NCBI GenBank assembly: GCA_963377175.1
Contig: CAUJNA010001224.1
Coordinates: 579,001-643,000, forward strand
Length of the DNA: 64,000 nt
Reading direction: 5' to 3'
From: Effrenium voratum
Lineage: Eukaryota > Sar > Dinophyceae > Suessiales > Symbiodiniaceae
This document shows, piece after piece, positions 11,602-22,669 of this stretch (positions are counted from its first letter, which is position 1; every line of letters starts with the position of its first letter). Below the pieces are notes generated by a model. That model saw only the letters and a program-made list of their open reading frames with translations. It had not been told where the DNA came from and searched no databases. The position numbers and the translations under genes were made by a program.

Positions 11602-12734
11602 AGTCTTCACTCCAATCTGCAAGCATATTTGTCTTCTTTCATTCTTGTGCTGGTGCGTGTGCTCCTTGCTTCATCTTCATTTTGAGCATTGGAGGTGCAC
11701 GTGCCAACTGCTCATCTCATCCCTTTTGTCGCTTGCTTTTTACGTATCGCAATCTTCCATTATGCTGCTCGTGTTTGGTCATGGCTTGCTTTGCTGTTCA
11801 CCGGCCTCTGGATCTGTTTATTGTTGCTTTATCACCCCGAAGACACAGCTTTTAGCGCCAGAGCTGTCAAATGTTCACAATGCTCAAAGTCTCGTAAGGC
11901 TCGTGGACATGAACGGAACTAATCTTTAAAGGCAAACGGGCGACGCGCAACCATCCAAGGTCCCAGCATCATGTGCAAATAGCACCAAATGAGGTACTAA
12001 TGGATTCCAAACAATGAAACTTCGATGTTGTGTTCACGAAGCTTTGCAGGGGCTTGATTGCCTTAAGACATTGCCTGGAACCTCAACTGCCTGCAGCTCT
12101 CACACATATTATACCCCACGCACAGCAACAGCCTTGGTGTGTCCTCACGAGCCCCAAATTACCTCTGATTTCTCCGTGTGTGTGGTGCATGTGTTGGTTT
12201 TGATGATCAGCGAAATGTAAAGCGCAGGCCGGCCAGCCTGGTCTTTGACACACACACACAATATAACATCGCTACCGTCAACTCCGTCACAACCAATGCG
12301 AGGGAACGTTGTGGTTGCATTCCCGGAGCTTTCAAGGAATCAACTGCAGAGCACACCCCAGACACACACACACACACACAGGCCCTCCCCCCTCCGGCGC
12401 ACCGTGTGTGCTAAGCCACAAATGCTACACATCGCCAAAATCTCCCTTTCAGACTGGCCAACTTAAGCTGGCTGTTTGATGGTAGCCCAAGGGCGAACTG
12501 GGGTACTCGACTTGACCCCGCAAGAATCCCCTATACAACATGCATGGTCTTAGAGATCCGCTGCGAAAGGCTTCACAGTGCTGCTTGGCGCCGATCGGAT
12601 CGAATAGGACGCCTGTGCCTAGTTTTTGAGCCTCGCCCGATCTCCGATGCACTGTGGAAAGGGGTTTCGAATATCAACAGTCGTTGAGTGGAAAAGAAAC
12701 GCCGGTATTTCGCAGCTTCAAAGGTGATTCTCTT
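11602..12734. other. stretch without recognisable gene
   Basis: Only CA runs (about 12249-12261 and 12362-12381) and chance-length frames are seen. Confidence 0.45.
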
Positions 12735-12835
12735 CATGCCCCCTAAACCCCAAAACAGCTCTTCCTGGAACAAATCATATATTATGGAAACAGGGGCATG
12801 AGGGCATTCCTTGCCCCCTAACCCCCCAAACAGCC
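12735..12835. repeat. pair of diverged 27-bp direct repeats
   Basis: TGCCCCCTAAACCCCAAAAC near 12738 and TGCCCCCTAACCCCCCAAAC near 12813 are about 75 bp apart. Both are followed by AGC. The pair could be the remains of a small tandem duplication. Confidence 0.6.
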
Positions 12836-13263
12836 AGGCGTGCAGTCACAGCCCAGGCCTCGCGGTGAAAAGGACGCGCTCGGGCCTCGCAGAAACACAT
12901 CAAGGCAAAGCACCGTCCCTAAGGATTGGCCTTGTGGGGGGCTAACAAAGTAGGGGACTCCTTTTGGAATGCAACGAACACCAAGAAGGAACCGACCTAC
13001 ATGGCGGAGTGAACGCCAATCAGCTGCCAAGCTGGCCAGCCAACTGGAGGTTGCAGCATGTCGCTTTGAAGCAATGGGCCACACGCCACTGCCACTGTGC
13101 ACATAAGCAGGCCCAAATGCATGACAAAGCCTGGCAGAACTGAGTCTTCAGCGATGTGTGTCACCCAAATTACGACTGCCAATGTGATCGTGCCATGATC
13201 ATGAATATGCACTGATTACATGCGGACACTGTATTTACACATGCAGTGTACGCGTACGTATCT

Positions 13264-13285
13264 AATATATATATATATATATATT
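13264..13285. repeat. (TA)n microsatellite
   Basis: A pure TA run of about 22 bp. Others of similar size lie at 18438-18463, 37535-37551, about 43155-43176 and 48919-48939. Confidence 0.85.
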
Positions 13286-13977
13286 ATTGTTGCGCGTATA
13301 ATACATTTTGTATAACAGCAGTAAACATAAACGTGATACTTGTGGACGTAATGGTGCATGCTGCCCTCGTTAATCATTGCAGCAATCAGTATGGTGCTTC
13401 TTTTGTCCCTTACAGGAGCTTGATTAACCAATCGTGGAGGAACACCACACATGACCATGCGTAAAATGTGGCTTCGTCATGTCGCGGTTCGGGCAAACTT
13501 GACAAGCACGCATGAACTCCACAGGCACCAATCGTTTCCTGATGCTGATATTTCCCTAAGTGATGCCATAGTGAATAGTTACATATATAGCAAGCCAAAT
13601 CAGCATACATAGCAAATCAAATCTTCAACTGCGCACACTCACCCGACCAACTGAGCGTGTGAGCCAATGAAACGATCTCACGACTTCCCCTTGACAACAT
13701 CACAGCAGGTTTATTTTTCATGGTGTGTCAAAGGAGCTATTCAAGCTATCTCATCATTGAAACAAACAATATGACCAGCAGTACATCAGCAAAGCAAAGC
13801 GGATATGGCACAACTTTGCTCTTGAGAACACTGCGTGTCTGAAATTCAGTGGCCGAGGGGGGCGGACTTTGATGCTCGAGTGACAGGCACGAGCCGCCTT
13901 CGAGGTGCTCCGAACAGAAGGTCAATGCATGAAAAGCCAAAGACGTGTTCTTGCCGTCTATACTAAGGGATTCTGCT

Positions 13978-14073
13978 TAAGTCCCCTGAAAAAATATGTC
14001 CAAAGTGATAGATTCCCTGTAAAACCAACAGGGGAAAATAAAATCTATTCTTAACCAAATGGAAGGAAAACAG
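13978..14073 (+). mobile_element. dispersed 95-bp repeat, family H (H1)
   Basis: Colinear with 57322-57415: TAAGTCCCCTG, an A-rich stretch, GTGATAGATTCCCT, TAAAACCAACAGG, then CCAAATGGAAG and a final ACAG. Two copies in the same orientation 43 kb apart show a dispersed family. No long terminal inverted repeat is obvious, and it carries no frame. Confidence 0.8.
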
Positions 14074-14594
14074 CTATTGCTGGGCTCAGATGCAGTGCAG
14101 CCCACGAGAACATGCGAAGACTTGCATCGCGGTTGCCGCAAATCCAAGATGTGGTGCTATGCCCTGATAATGTCAGGCAAGAACACCCAATGCAAAAAAA
14201 AACACTGAGAGAGAGAAAGAGACCACTTCCAGTCTGGCAGTAATCACGCCAGCAAGACAGCCGTGTTTTAGATTCCAGATTAAACCAAACAACGGGCACG
14301 TGGGATGCATTCTGCAACTGGAAAGCCGGGGTCAAAACAACCATCCAATGACAGCCATCTGACTTAGTGCTGGAGACTGTCAGGAGAGATGTTACGAACG
14401 TTGCTACATACTGTGGGAGGGTCAAACACACCTCTACACTACTCAAGACACAATCAGATTTATGGTCACACAGTGTGCCACACACGCACACACACACACC
14501 AATGTGGCTGAAAGATCACAGGGCCACTGTGTTTCAAGAAGCTCTTGAGCCCCTGGCTGGTCTATTCGCAACGTTTCTTTTCATTGTAATGCTT

Positions 14595-14706
14595 ATATGG
14601 GTGTGGCTCAAGATTAAACAGGAGGGGTTACGCAGGTTTTGGTCCATGTTTCCACCTACCAGGGCACCCCATTTTGGAATTCCGGTTTTTTGAGCCACAG
14701 CCATAT
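14595..14706 (+). mobile_element. miniature inverted-repeat element, family A (A1)
   Basis: 112 bp from ATATGGGTGTGGCTCAAGAT to TTGAGCCACAGCCATAT. The core (GGGTTACGCAGGTTTTGGTC, then CCATTTTGGAATTCCGG) is nearly identical to 60406-60515. TA at both edges fits a TA target duplication, as in Tc1/mariner-type miniature elements. It is non-coding. The flanking region 14707-14798 separates it from a family B copy. Confidence 0.9.
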
Positions 14707-14798
14707 CTCGCTTCCAACGTGTCAGGATCTGGCCGAACTTCTAAATGCAACTGCCTGGATTGATTGCCGACCCTCGATTTGAAGGATTTTTGGGGAAA

Positions 14799-14911
14799 CG
14801 GCTATGGGTCAAAACCCCGTACCCCCAATGAACATCCCAATCCCCACTAAAATAGGTTCTAAAATGGGTGGAACCAAAATGGGATCCCATTGGTGTTGAC
14901 CCACGGCCAAA
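14799..14911 (+). mobile_element. inverted-repeat element, family B (B2)
   Basis: About 113 bp. The left end GGCTATGGGTCAAAACCCCG and right end TTGACCCACGGCCAAAT are inverted. The core CCCAATGAACATCCCAATCC matches the other B copies. It lies only about 92 bp after a family A copy with related ends, which makes this a small hotspot. Confidence 0.8.
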
Positions 14912-16663
14912 TGGCTTTCATGCAGTCTATCTCGCATGCCCCTTGCGGAGGCGGAACAGTACATTAACAGGAACGCTCACGGCGAAGCGATCCCCGCATC
15001 ACCGTGTCTTCCGCACATGCATCGCCATGTGCTTCGCACACGCTTTGCATGAGTGTCTAAGCGCGCCCCAACACCTGGAGAAGTCTTCAGATCATTGCCG
15101 TCTGTAACACTGTTTCACCTGCTTGGAACGACTAAGATACATCTGGGCCCCGTAAACTGCTGAAAAACATCCACGTATCACCCGCATCCCAAGCGATCAG
15201 TTCTGAATCATTTGCACACAGAACCGACGCCCCTGCAGACTACCATAGAACCAAAACACAAACCAACTGTAGAGGTTGAGGGTCCCTTTTTGTTGGGTTC
15301 CGTGTGAATCTGCTGGGGAGGAGCTGTGCATCGGGTATTGGCTTAGCCTTTGAGGAACCTTCTATCCGTCAGTCCTAGCAAGTCACAATTCTTCTGCCAC
15401 TGCCTGCCTGCCACTGCCATGCCGGAAACTCCGAAACCATGTGCATGCTTGGTTCCATCAAGCCTTCTGCAGCAGTGCAAGAAACCAAGCTCTCTCAAAT
15501 GGTCATTACCAGGCTCCGCCGCGGCTCCTTCCTCAGCGCGGATACTTTGGTTTTGAGTTTAAGGTTTGAGGCTTGGGTTTATGTTACATTTCTCTGAAAA
15601 GTACGCACCCAGGTCGGCTCCAAAAGAATCCTTGCCAGTGTCCAAATTATGGTTCGCGTTGCTTGCTAACACCATGTGTTTTCCTCTGCGCCCTGTGCCC
15701 CTCAACTCCATTCCAACCGATGTACAGGAGTCAAACGGATTCAGCGCAGCCCTAGCGGTGCACTACATCAAGGCGAAGACAAACACGTGCACAAGTATAA
15801 AGGAAGTTGCAAACAAGCAACAACACATATCCCCAGCTAGGGAAAATAACTTGAACAAACAAAGGCAAACCAAAGGCCCGGGCTGTGGCAAATCAGGGAA
15901 TCTGCATGTTGCAAGCTCGGAGTGGCTTTGCCAACACGGGATATTCCTGCAAGTGCACCCGTCCGGATACCCGCATCATCACGCATCCACACACATCTTT
16001 GGCATGCAGCAACAAGACAAGCCAGCTAAAGTCAGTGATTAACACATATCCAATAGGCGGAACAAAGAACAGGACAACACATTACACACACTTGATGTTC
16101 TGAACAGAACCATGGCGACATTGCACATCACTAAGAGTGTCAAACCAACTTGAGCAGTAGTGTAAGAATGACAAACACAAATACAAACGCCACACATGAA
16201 TGACATAATATTGTCACCAAACATACATGCATGCGCATGGACAAACACATTCAGAAACATGACCCGGCGACCCAAGACATGCAACCCGGAAATTGTTTTC
16301 GATGTAATGTAGTGATAACTTCACATCCACATTCTTGATATGACGCAGGACGCAGGACACAAGAGAGTCCACATGCCTCACGCATGCCTCGTCGCAACCA
16401 CGCGCTTGCCATCCCACTAGAAACACAATAAACACAAGTGTCTGTCCTTCCAACCCTGCGTACAAGCAAATCAAAACCTCACCTATTGTGAGCGAAGCTT
16501 GGTAGACTGCGATACTGAGCCCAACATGACTGGCAAGTGGGTGGCTCCTTTGCTTGAAAGCTGGCCATGTGAGACTGACTCAATGCACCGAGATTGGGCA
16601 ACAGCAATTATGGATCTGGAGAAGCTCCCGAAGGCACTAGCAAGTTGGAAGAGAGAGGGTTTG
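14912..16663. other. stretch without recognisable gene
   Basis: A plus-strand frame of 158 codons (15566-16042) is within chance length and shows no domain or splice borders. Nothing else was found. Confidence 0.45.
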
Positions 16664-16784
16664 TGTGGATGGACAAAATCCTGCACCACTTAAGAAACCC
16701 TGGATTGATGACTCCCCTGTAAATGCCAATAAACAATGGTTTCAACCATGGCTTCAAAGCGGTGCAGGATTTCGTCCATCCACA
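16664..16784. mobile_element. palindromic element with 28-bp inverted arms
   Basis: The left arm 16664-16691 (TGTGGATGGACAAAATCCTG, then CACCACTT) and the complement of 16757-16784 agree at 26 of 28 positions by hand comparison. The 65-bp loop contains a smaller palindrome around CAATGGTTTCAACCATGG. The size and structure match a miniature inverted-repeat element, but no second copy was seen in the window. Confidence 0.7.
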
Positions 16785-16980
16785 GTATGAGTGCATTGCT
16801 TGGAAGAGTTTGCTTCGATGTGAAGCTCTGACTCATGACATTGCTGATATCGTCCATATGCGTTAACATGCACATCTCCAACAACGTGCTCCTGCGCTTG
16901 CAGCGCAATTTGCTCTGTGCAGCCTGCTACAAGACAACCACACAAGATTTCATCAGTTGGTATAGAGGCACACCGGGATA

Positions 16981-17133
16981 ATGCGAGGATTTGAAGCAAG
17001 GACTGATGAAATCAAGAACAAGGCCTATGCACCCATGATCCTTCAAAATGATTGGTCTCATGTTGACATCACATGTAGTTTATCCGATCCAACAAAGAAC
17101 CGAACTCCTCTCACATCCTGGGTCGGCACGTAG
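16981..17133 (+). CDS. unidentified 50-codon frame
   Basis: An ATG frame starting MRGFEARTDEIKNKAYAP and containing QNDWSHVDITCSLSDPTKNR, ending in a stop at 17131. By my count about 18% of residues are Asp, Glu or Lys, higher than random frames. It could be an exon or part of one, but no clear splice pair was found and no family is recognised. A competing minus-strand frame overlaps at 16754-16999. Confidence 0.2.
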   Translation: MRGFEARTDEIKNKAYAPMILQNDWSHVDITCSLSDPTKNRTPLTSWVGT

Positions 17134-18109
17134 GAGTGGCAGCGCCGACCACATCCGGCGTTTGAGATGGCCTGGGTCAGGGAAGCGTGCAAAATCCTGC
17201 CAACATGTTTTGTTCGGCTATTTTGCTAGCAAGGCAACAAACAACAACATAACTCTTGCGATACAAGCTCTGGTCTATCTACAAACGAGGCTGGTGTGTA
17301 GAATTGTCAACTTATATTGAAAGCCATATCCAATGAATTGGTCGGGTACCTGTGCGACAGGTCGTAATGAAGTCTTTACATGCCCATAGTATGTCGCTGC
17401 CTTAGTTTTCAGAAGGTGTCCAGCACAGTGCGAAAGGCAACGGCTCATGCCCATGTCCTTCCGCGCTCATCACGACAGCTTCAGAATGATCTGGTGACAG
17501 CGGGCCAGTCAGCACTGTAGCTTTATGTTATTTGACTACGTCTGCTCAAACAAGGCCATCTTTCCAGCAAAAGGTGACCATGGGAGAAAAGGAGGAAACC
17601 CTATGCCTTCGATTGGATCCTGCTTGTTCGCCTGTTGTGCTAAGAGGCTGCTTTTCACGGCGGATGCCTTCGACATTTCAAAACATAACCTACGTCTGTT
17701 TGAGCAGGATGCTGTTTGGTTGACACTGTGGAGTAACTGACTTAACATCTCGCAACAATAGAGCTGAACCCAAACACGTTGCAGCTTCTTGCTCCTCACT
17801 CTATAGCAACATGCGTGGACAGTTGGCGTGCCATGATTGCTTTGAGCACCAAGCTGTATATAGACATTATGCCAACCTACATCTTGGATTTCTTCATCTA
17901 CTTGACGTCAACCATGCCTGGCAGCGCAAAGCTCTGATTTGGCAGCATCGCTAAATGACGACGTATCTGCCACATCTTGGAGGACCAGACTTCTTACTTG
18001 TGCGTCCCCGATTGACAAGAAGCCAGGTTGCGATCGATGAATACCATCACAAGAAGAGTACATGGTGGTCGAACAAAGCTGGGTGTTGAATGGGTTGAGT
18101 TGTCAGAAC

Positions 18110-18213
18110 ATATGGCTGTGGCTCAAATAAATGTACAAAAATGACACCTTGGTAAATGGAACCAAAGACTAAAACCTGCGTAACCCTAGCTCTTTAATTT
18201 TGAGCCACACCCA
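18110..18213 (-). mobile_element. miniature inverted-repeat element, family A, reverse orientation (A3)
   Basis: The left end ATATGGCTGTGGCTCAAA and right end TGAGCCACACCCA are inverted repeats. The complement of the interior reads GGTTACGCAGGTTTTAGTC and TTCCATTTACC, as in A1 and A2. So the family is inserted in both orientations. The TA on the right edge is lost. Confidence 0.8.
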
Positions 18214-18463
18214 ACCACTGCCCATGCCCTCGTTTGTCTTTTTGGAAACTTTGGCCCCCCGAAAGGTCGGTGAATGATGCGCCAGGCTCGAGTTTCCGGC
18301 AATGGCGCGTGCAGAAAGAGCAGCGTCACTGCGGCTGCGATCGGAGGGATCTGGCGTAAGGCCGGGTGCTCACGGAGCACCCACAATGTATCCAACACTT
18401 GTATGCGTACGTATGTTATATACATATGCTGCATGTCTATAATATATATATATATGTATATGT

Positions 18464-20124
18464 ACTTTTCACCAGAAACCCTGTTGTAGTGTTGCCTAGG
18501 TTGTCCATTGCCACACAAGCTTACTGATACATCAAACCACACGTCACTGATCAAATCCGGAAGTTGCGTCTGCGGCACTCCTTGAAGGTCCATGTAGCTA
18601 GCAGCAGCGTAAAACAAGGCACTCTCATCGGCAAAACAGGAATGCCAACACTGCCTTTCGCAGCAAGCCGATACTATACATCCGAGGCCAACCGTGCGCG
18701 ACAGGTTAGCTAATTGCAGAGTTGCGTCTGGAGGAACAAGAACAAATGAGCAGTAGCTTAACTGAAAATCGCATCTGTGACGTGTATACACGAAATACAC
18801 TGGCAGCTCCAGCTAAATGCGCTGGAAGCCTCCGCAAAGCTTACGCAGGGCCTGGGCAAAGCCTAGAACTTCGGAATTCAAAACTCTCAACGAGACCAGT
18901 GACATTTAGCCAGACCTGGCGATCAGGCGAAGGAATAGAGGCAAACTCAATTGGCAAGCAGGGTTAAGCCCAGTTTCCTGCAAAACAAACGCGAGAAGCA
19001 AATGCAAGGGGTGAAACAACAGCCTACGCACGTAGGGCTACTTGTTCCTTTGCCTCCAACCAGGATTGCCTCCCCAACCTGCCTGCAGCGCCTTTTCAAA
19101 CAGACCCTTTACTTTCATTAGACATCACCGCTCAAACCGAACGTGCACGTTCGTGCGTACAATTTGCTCGACCTTCAATAGATCTTCATGATCATTATAA
19201 TGCACAATGGTTCATGTTTCATCATTGTCAATCTTTCCTCCCCTGCAGATTCGCACATTGCTGTGCAGTGTAGGACTTCAAAGCTCAACCATCACAGGTG
19301 TTGCCGCCAAGCCGACCCCTAAACCAATCCCTGCCTTCTGCTCGCTCGTGGCGACAGCCAGAGATTGCAGCCACGCATTGAGCCGAGCCTAGGAGCACCG
19401 AAAGGTCGTGGGAATCGAAGGGAAGACAAATGACCTGCCGCGACAGCCAGCATGGCCTCAGAGTTCCCAGGTTAGTATCCCTTAAAGCAATCAGCTGCAG
19501 AAGGGGGGGTCATGTCCACCTCGATTAGTAAACTGCCCCCAAATACAGCTCAGGTTTTTCAAAACAAATAAGAAGCTGCGCAGAAGAAAAGCTAAGCATG
19601 GCGAAAGTGCTTGCCCCAGTACATAATTCAGCATTGGCCCAATACTAAATTAGATTCCCCCCTCGCTCCCCCCAAGAAAAAGCAAACAAAAAACAAAGAA
19701 AATAAAGAAAGGCGCAATGCTAAACAGGTCCCAACCCTGACACTTGCCCCTTAACTTTATTTGAGAACAAGCAGCGGGGGGCATTGATTCATCAGAAGTG
19801 GACACGTCTTTCCTGACTGTTCCACCTTAGCTCATGTGAAAGCCCCGCGAAAGCCAAACGTGAGCTGACCATTGCAAACATAGAGGTGACAGGACTGCTC
19901 TCCGAAACACTGCTTTCAGCCGGTTGATTCAACGCGTATTTCCTCTTTTTTAGTTGAAGCTCGGAGAACTGCGGATACGTCTTCGCAAGGCTGTTGCACA
20001 TGTCTCACTTTCCTGGGGCCTCCGGCTGTAGTGCCACGAGGGCCCAAGTGCCTGCGGGAGGTAATTCCCAGTCCAAAGCTAGAAGTCTGAATGACAGATC
20101 TCGCTTCCGTGGTCAGAAAAGTGC
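18464..20124. other. stretch without recognisable gene
   Basis: A minus-strand frame of 204 codons (18186-18800) runs through a TA microsatellite and family A copy A3, so it is not credible as one protein. Its first 110 residues, upstream of the TA run, could hold an exon but have no supporting border. Nothing else was found. Confidence 0.4.
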
Positions 20125-20244
20125 ATATGGCCAGGGTCAAAGTCCCGTACCCCCAGTGAACATCCCAATCCCAACTAAAATAGACTAAAATGGGTGTTGC
20201 ACCTACCCCAAAATGGTACCACTGGTTTTGACCCACAGCCATAT
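20125..20244 (+). mobile_element. inverted-repeat element, family B, best copy (B3)
   Basis: 120 bp from ATATGGCCAGGGTCAAAGTC to TTTTGACCCACAGCCATAT. The core is GTACCCCCAGTGAACATCCC, then ACCTACCCCAAAATGGTACC. TA is kept at both edges. This copy defines the family: B differs from A in the core while sharing about 18 bp of terminus. Confidence 0.9.
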
Positions 20245-21142
20245 CTAGTAAGTCTCTCCTGTGCAAGGTTGGCATCCACATAATTCAACATTGGTCCGGC
20301 TCGCTTGGTGATGGGCTATTCAAACACTATCAGCAAAAGCCAGAACCTAACAAGTATTTACAAACATTGCTATCTTCAAAATTTGGTGGTCAAGCGCTCC
20401 ATCCGTCGATGTCACGCCTGGCAAAGGGTGTCTCCGCAAAGATCCGAGAATAGAAGTTGTCCTCGTAGGCCACAGAATAGTGTACTCACTTGGTGCGCTC
20501 GACGCTCAGAGTAGAGGTGATGTGGGGGGTACAATTTGGGCAGTTTACGACTTCTGCAGTGTTGTGTGCAAGTTGTGCAAGCCTTGGACAGTCTGCGCAT
20601 ATCCAAAGCCAACCACTTGAAGTATGTGGAAACAGCCAGTTGTTTCCAATGCTGCATCATATTGTGTTGCCTCATCAATTGCACTGTTCTGGTGGAGCGG
20701 GCAGAACAAACTTTGGCTCTCGCCATTTTGTAGTCTAACTCACATGCTAAGACACCAAAGTATAGTGAACTTTTCTAGCACAACCTGTGGGCCATGCTCT
20801 CAGTGCTGTTGCATATCCTTGGGTAGACTTGTTCGAAGGCGTCTGTGAAAAAACATGCTCTAAATAAAAATCGAAGAAAACAAAAACAGACGCATGCAAA
20901 GGCCCTCACGATCTCCGGTCACCGATGCAACTCCAATAAACAAACACCGGCGACATCACAATTAGGAAGACGAAGCAACCCTGACCCTTGTCACTTGAAA
21001 CCGGATGTCGTGGGTGCCAAGGTATCCTTTCTCTCATTCAGAAAGTCGACCGCACGATAGATATTGGCTCTTTGCTCATCTCATGTGCATGCCACCTGCA
21101 TGATACACAAACGCTAAATCTGGGAGAATCTCGCATATACCA

Positions 21143-21687
21143 TCAACATTCATGACTTGGTATCACCAGCCAAACGCCAACAACCAGCTTCAACTGAAGG
21201 TGGCGGACAAACATCCGTTGTTGGTTGGAGGCAGCGTCACCGCCGAAACTACATGGCATTACAAAAAAGGAAAACACAAGCAAGCCCACCAATGGGCCAG
21301 CTAAGTACAATCGTATTGCAAGCATAAAACCCGCGAATACGCCGGACCAGGTCCACGGATCCTGAACCCAGTACTTCAAGCGGTCGTGCAAATCCCCTCG
21401 CAAGTGTTGCAGCCGCCGAGGTGCCTCCAGGCTGCGATGGATGGAGAGGAGGCTCATGCAAAGGCGCTCTCGTACAAGCCTTTTATACAACAAGTACAAG
21501 CAAAAGCAACCTCAACAGAACTAGGCTTCAATACTCGCAAGCTCATGACTAACAAAAACACAACACCGCTGAATACAGTGATACTTGTGCAGCTCCACAG
21601 CGGCAACATGTTTGCACTAACATATTTTCCAAACAGCATCGCTACTTCCATCCATACGACAAAGGGTTTCGCAGAGCTGATCAACAA
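21143..21687 (-). CDS. possible multi-pass membrane protein fragment, frame broken
   Basis: Two minus-strand frames run in tandem and overlap near 21454-21499. The first (21687 to 21454) has a hydrophobic run around ITVFSGVVFLLVMSL. The second (21499 to 21143) has an Arg-rich lead (SLEAPRRLQHLRGDLHDRLK), then a long hydrophobic stretch (WTWSGVFAGFMLAIRLYLAG, then PLVGLLVFSFFVMP). Read together they would give three or more membrane spans, but the frame changes between them with no good intron. It may be a decayed gene, two exons with an unseen intron, or chance. No family was recognised. Confidence 0.25.
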
Positions 21688-22263
21688 AGCTCATCCTGGC
21701 CATGTAAAACAAGTTGTGATCGCGTCGCGGATGCCTCCATGCAACATGGCCCTGGGAAGCAACTTGTGAAGCGGGATTGCATTTGGCCAATCCTTTTAGC
21801 CTTACTCCCCTCCAAACAAAATCGAGACAAAGAGGGCCTCCAGAAGCTGCGACTGGATTTTTGGGGATCGATGTTTAATCTGGAGAGTACCGATTGAAGA
21901 CAACCAAGCGCTTGCAAGAAAAAAGGACCGAGGCCGGCTCCTGGCCTTCCAGCTGATTGGCTCCTACGGATCTCCGAATTGGGAACTGGTTTGACCTAAG
22001 TACTTTAGGGCCCGGTTCAAGGATTGGAGAGGAGTGCGGCATCTTGCGGACATAACTGCTGGTCAACGTGAACCATTCTCCATGTTTGTAATTTCAATCC
22101 GTCCAGAGTGGTTTTGTTCGACGGCAGTAGCTTCTTTCTGGCTTTTGAGCATGCCAACAACATCAGCCTAGCCAATCTTGCCTGGGTCCCATTGGCCTTG
22201 AAGCCGATTCCAAGGAATGAAGTCTGACAGGGCTGACAAAACGCTTGCCTCAGAAGCACAGCT

Positions 22264-22398
22264 CTAATTGGTGTGTGAAACAACCGTCATATGGCCTCTA
22301 TGTTCCTTTTCATCATGGGCTCCCACAATCCTGCAAGGGGAAACGCCGATCATTAGAAGCTCATCAGGGCTGTCCCAACTACGTGAGCTGGTCAGCTC
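22264..22398 (-). CDS. candidate terminal exon of an unidentified gene
   Basis: On the minus strand, a strong acceptor (pyrimidine-rich TTTGGTTTCGCTTCTTGCAG before G at 22398) is followed by 44 codons and a TAG stop. The product starts ELTSSRSWDSPDELLMIG and contains IVGAHDEKEHRGHM. By my count about 18% of residues are Asp, Glu or Lys. It joins in phase with the exon at 22482-22542. A second AG acceptor-like site (CCCCTTGCAG) lies inside, so an alternative shorter exon is possible. The product is unknown. Confidence 0.35.
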   Translation of the reverse strand, partial: ELTSSRSWDSPDELLMIGVSPCRIVGAHDEKEHRGHMTVVSHTN

Positions 22399-22481
22399 CT
22401 GCAAGAAGCGAAACCAAATGAAACAAGTAAGCAGTACGCGGCATACTTTGATGCCATATGCGTCCAACAAATATTGACCAC

Positions 22482-22542
22482 TGTCCCTGTGCTTCGGATC
22501 ATTTCGTAATAGCTGTCCTCGTCATTCTGCTGTAAGCAGCAC
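22482..22542 (-). CDS. candidate internal exon upstream of 22264-22398
   Basis: On the minus strand, the acceptor is TCCTCTTGGCCCCTCAG before G at 22542. The frame gives CCLQQNDEDSYYEMIRSTGT, then a GT that would leave phase 0, matching the next exon across an 83-base intron. Six of 20 residues are acidic or basic. An alternative GC donor exists some 30 bases further on. A third segment near 22615-22665 (MTDEVIATFQLK) could be an earlier exon, but its phase does not fit simply. Confidence 0.3.
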
Positions 22543-22669
22543 CTGAGGGGCCAAGAGGACTGAGAATCAGTCATGTCAACAACAAGCCGGTAATTGGACC
22601 CTTTAGTTGAAATGTGGCTATCACTTCATCCGTCATCGTGTGAAAATCTCTGCTGAGAAAGGGATCTGG

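Noticed and set aside
14595..14620. Dinoflagellate spliced-leader sequence
   Set aside because: TGGCTCAAG occurs in family A, but the preceding bases do not match the spliced leader. It is simply the terminal repeat.
18186..18800. 204-codon minus-strand frame
   Set aside because: It includes a TA microsatellite and a family A element, so it cannot be one conserved protein. Only its first half might hold an exon.
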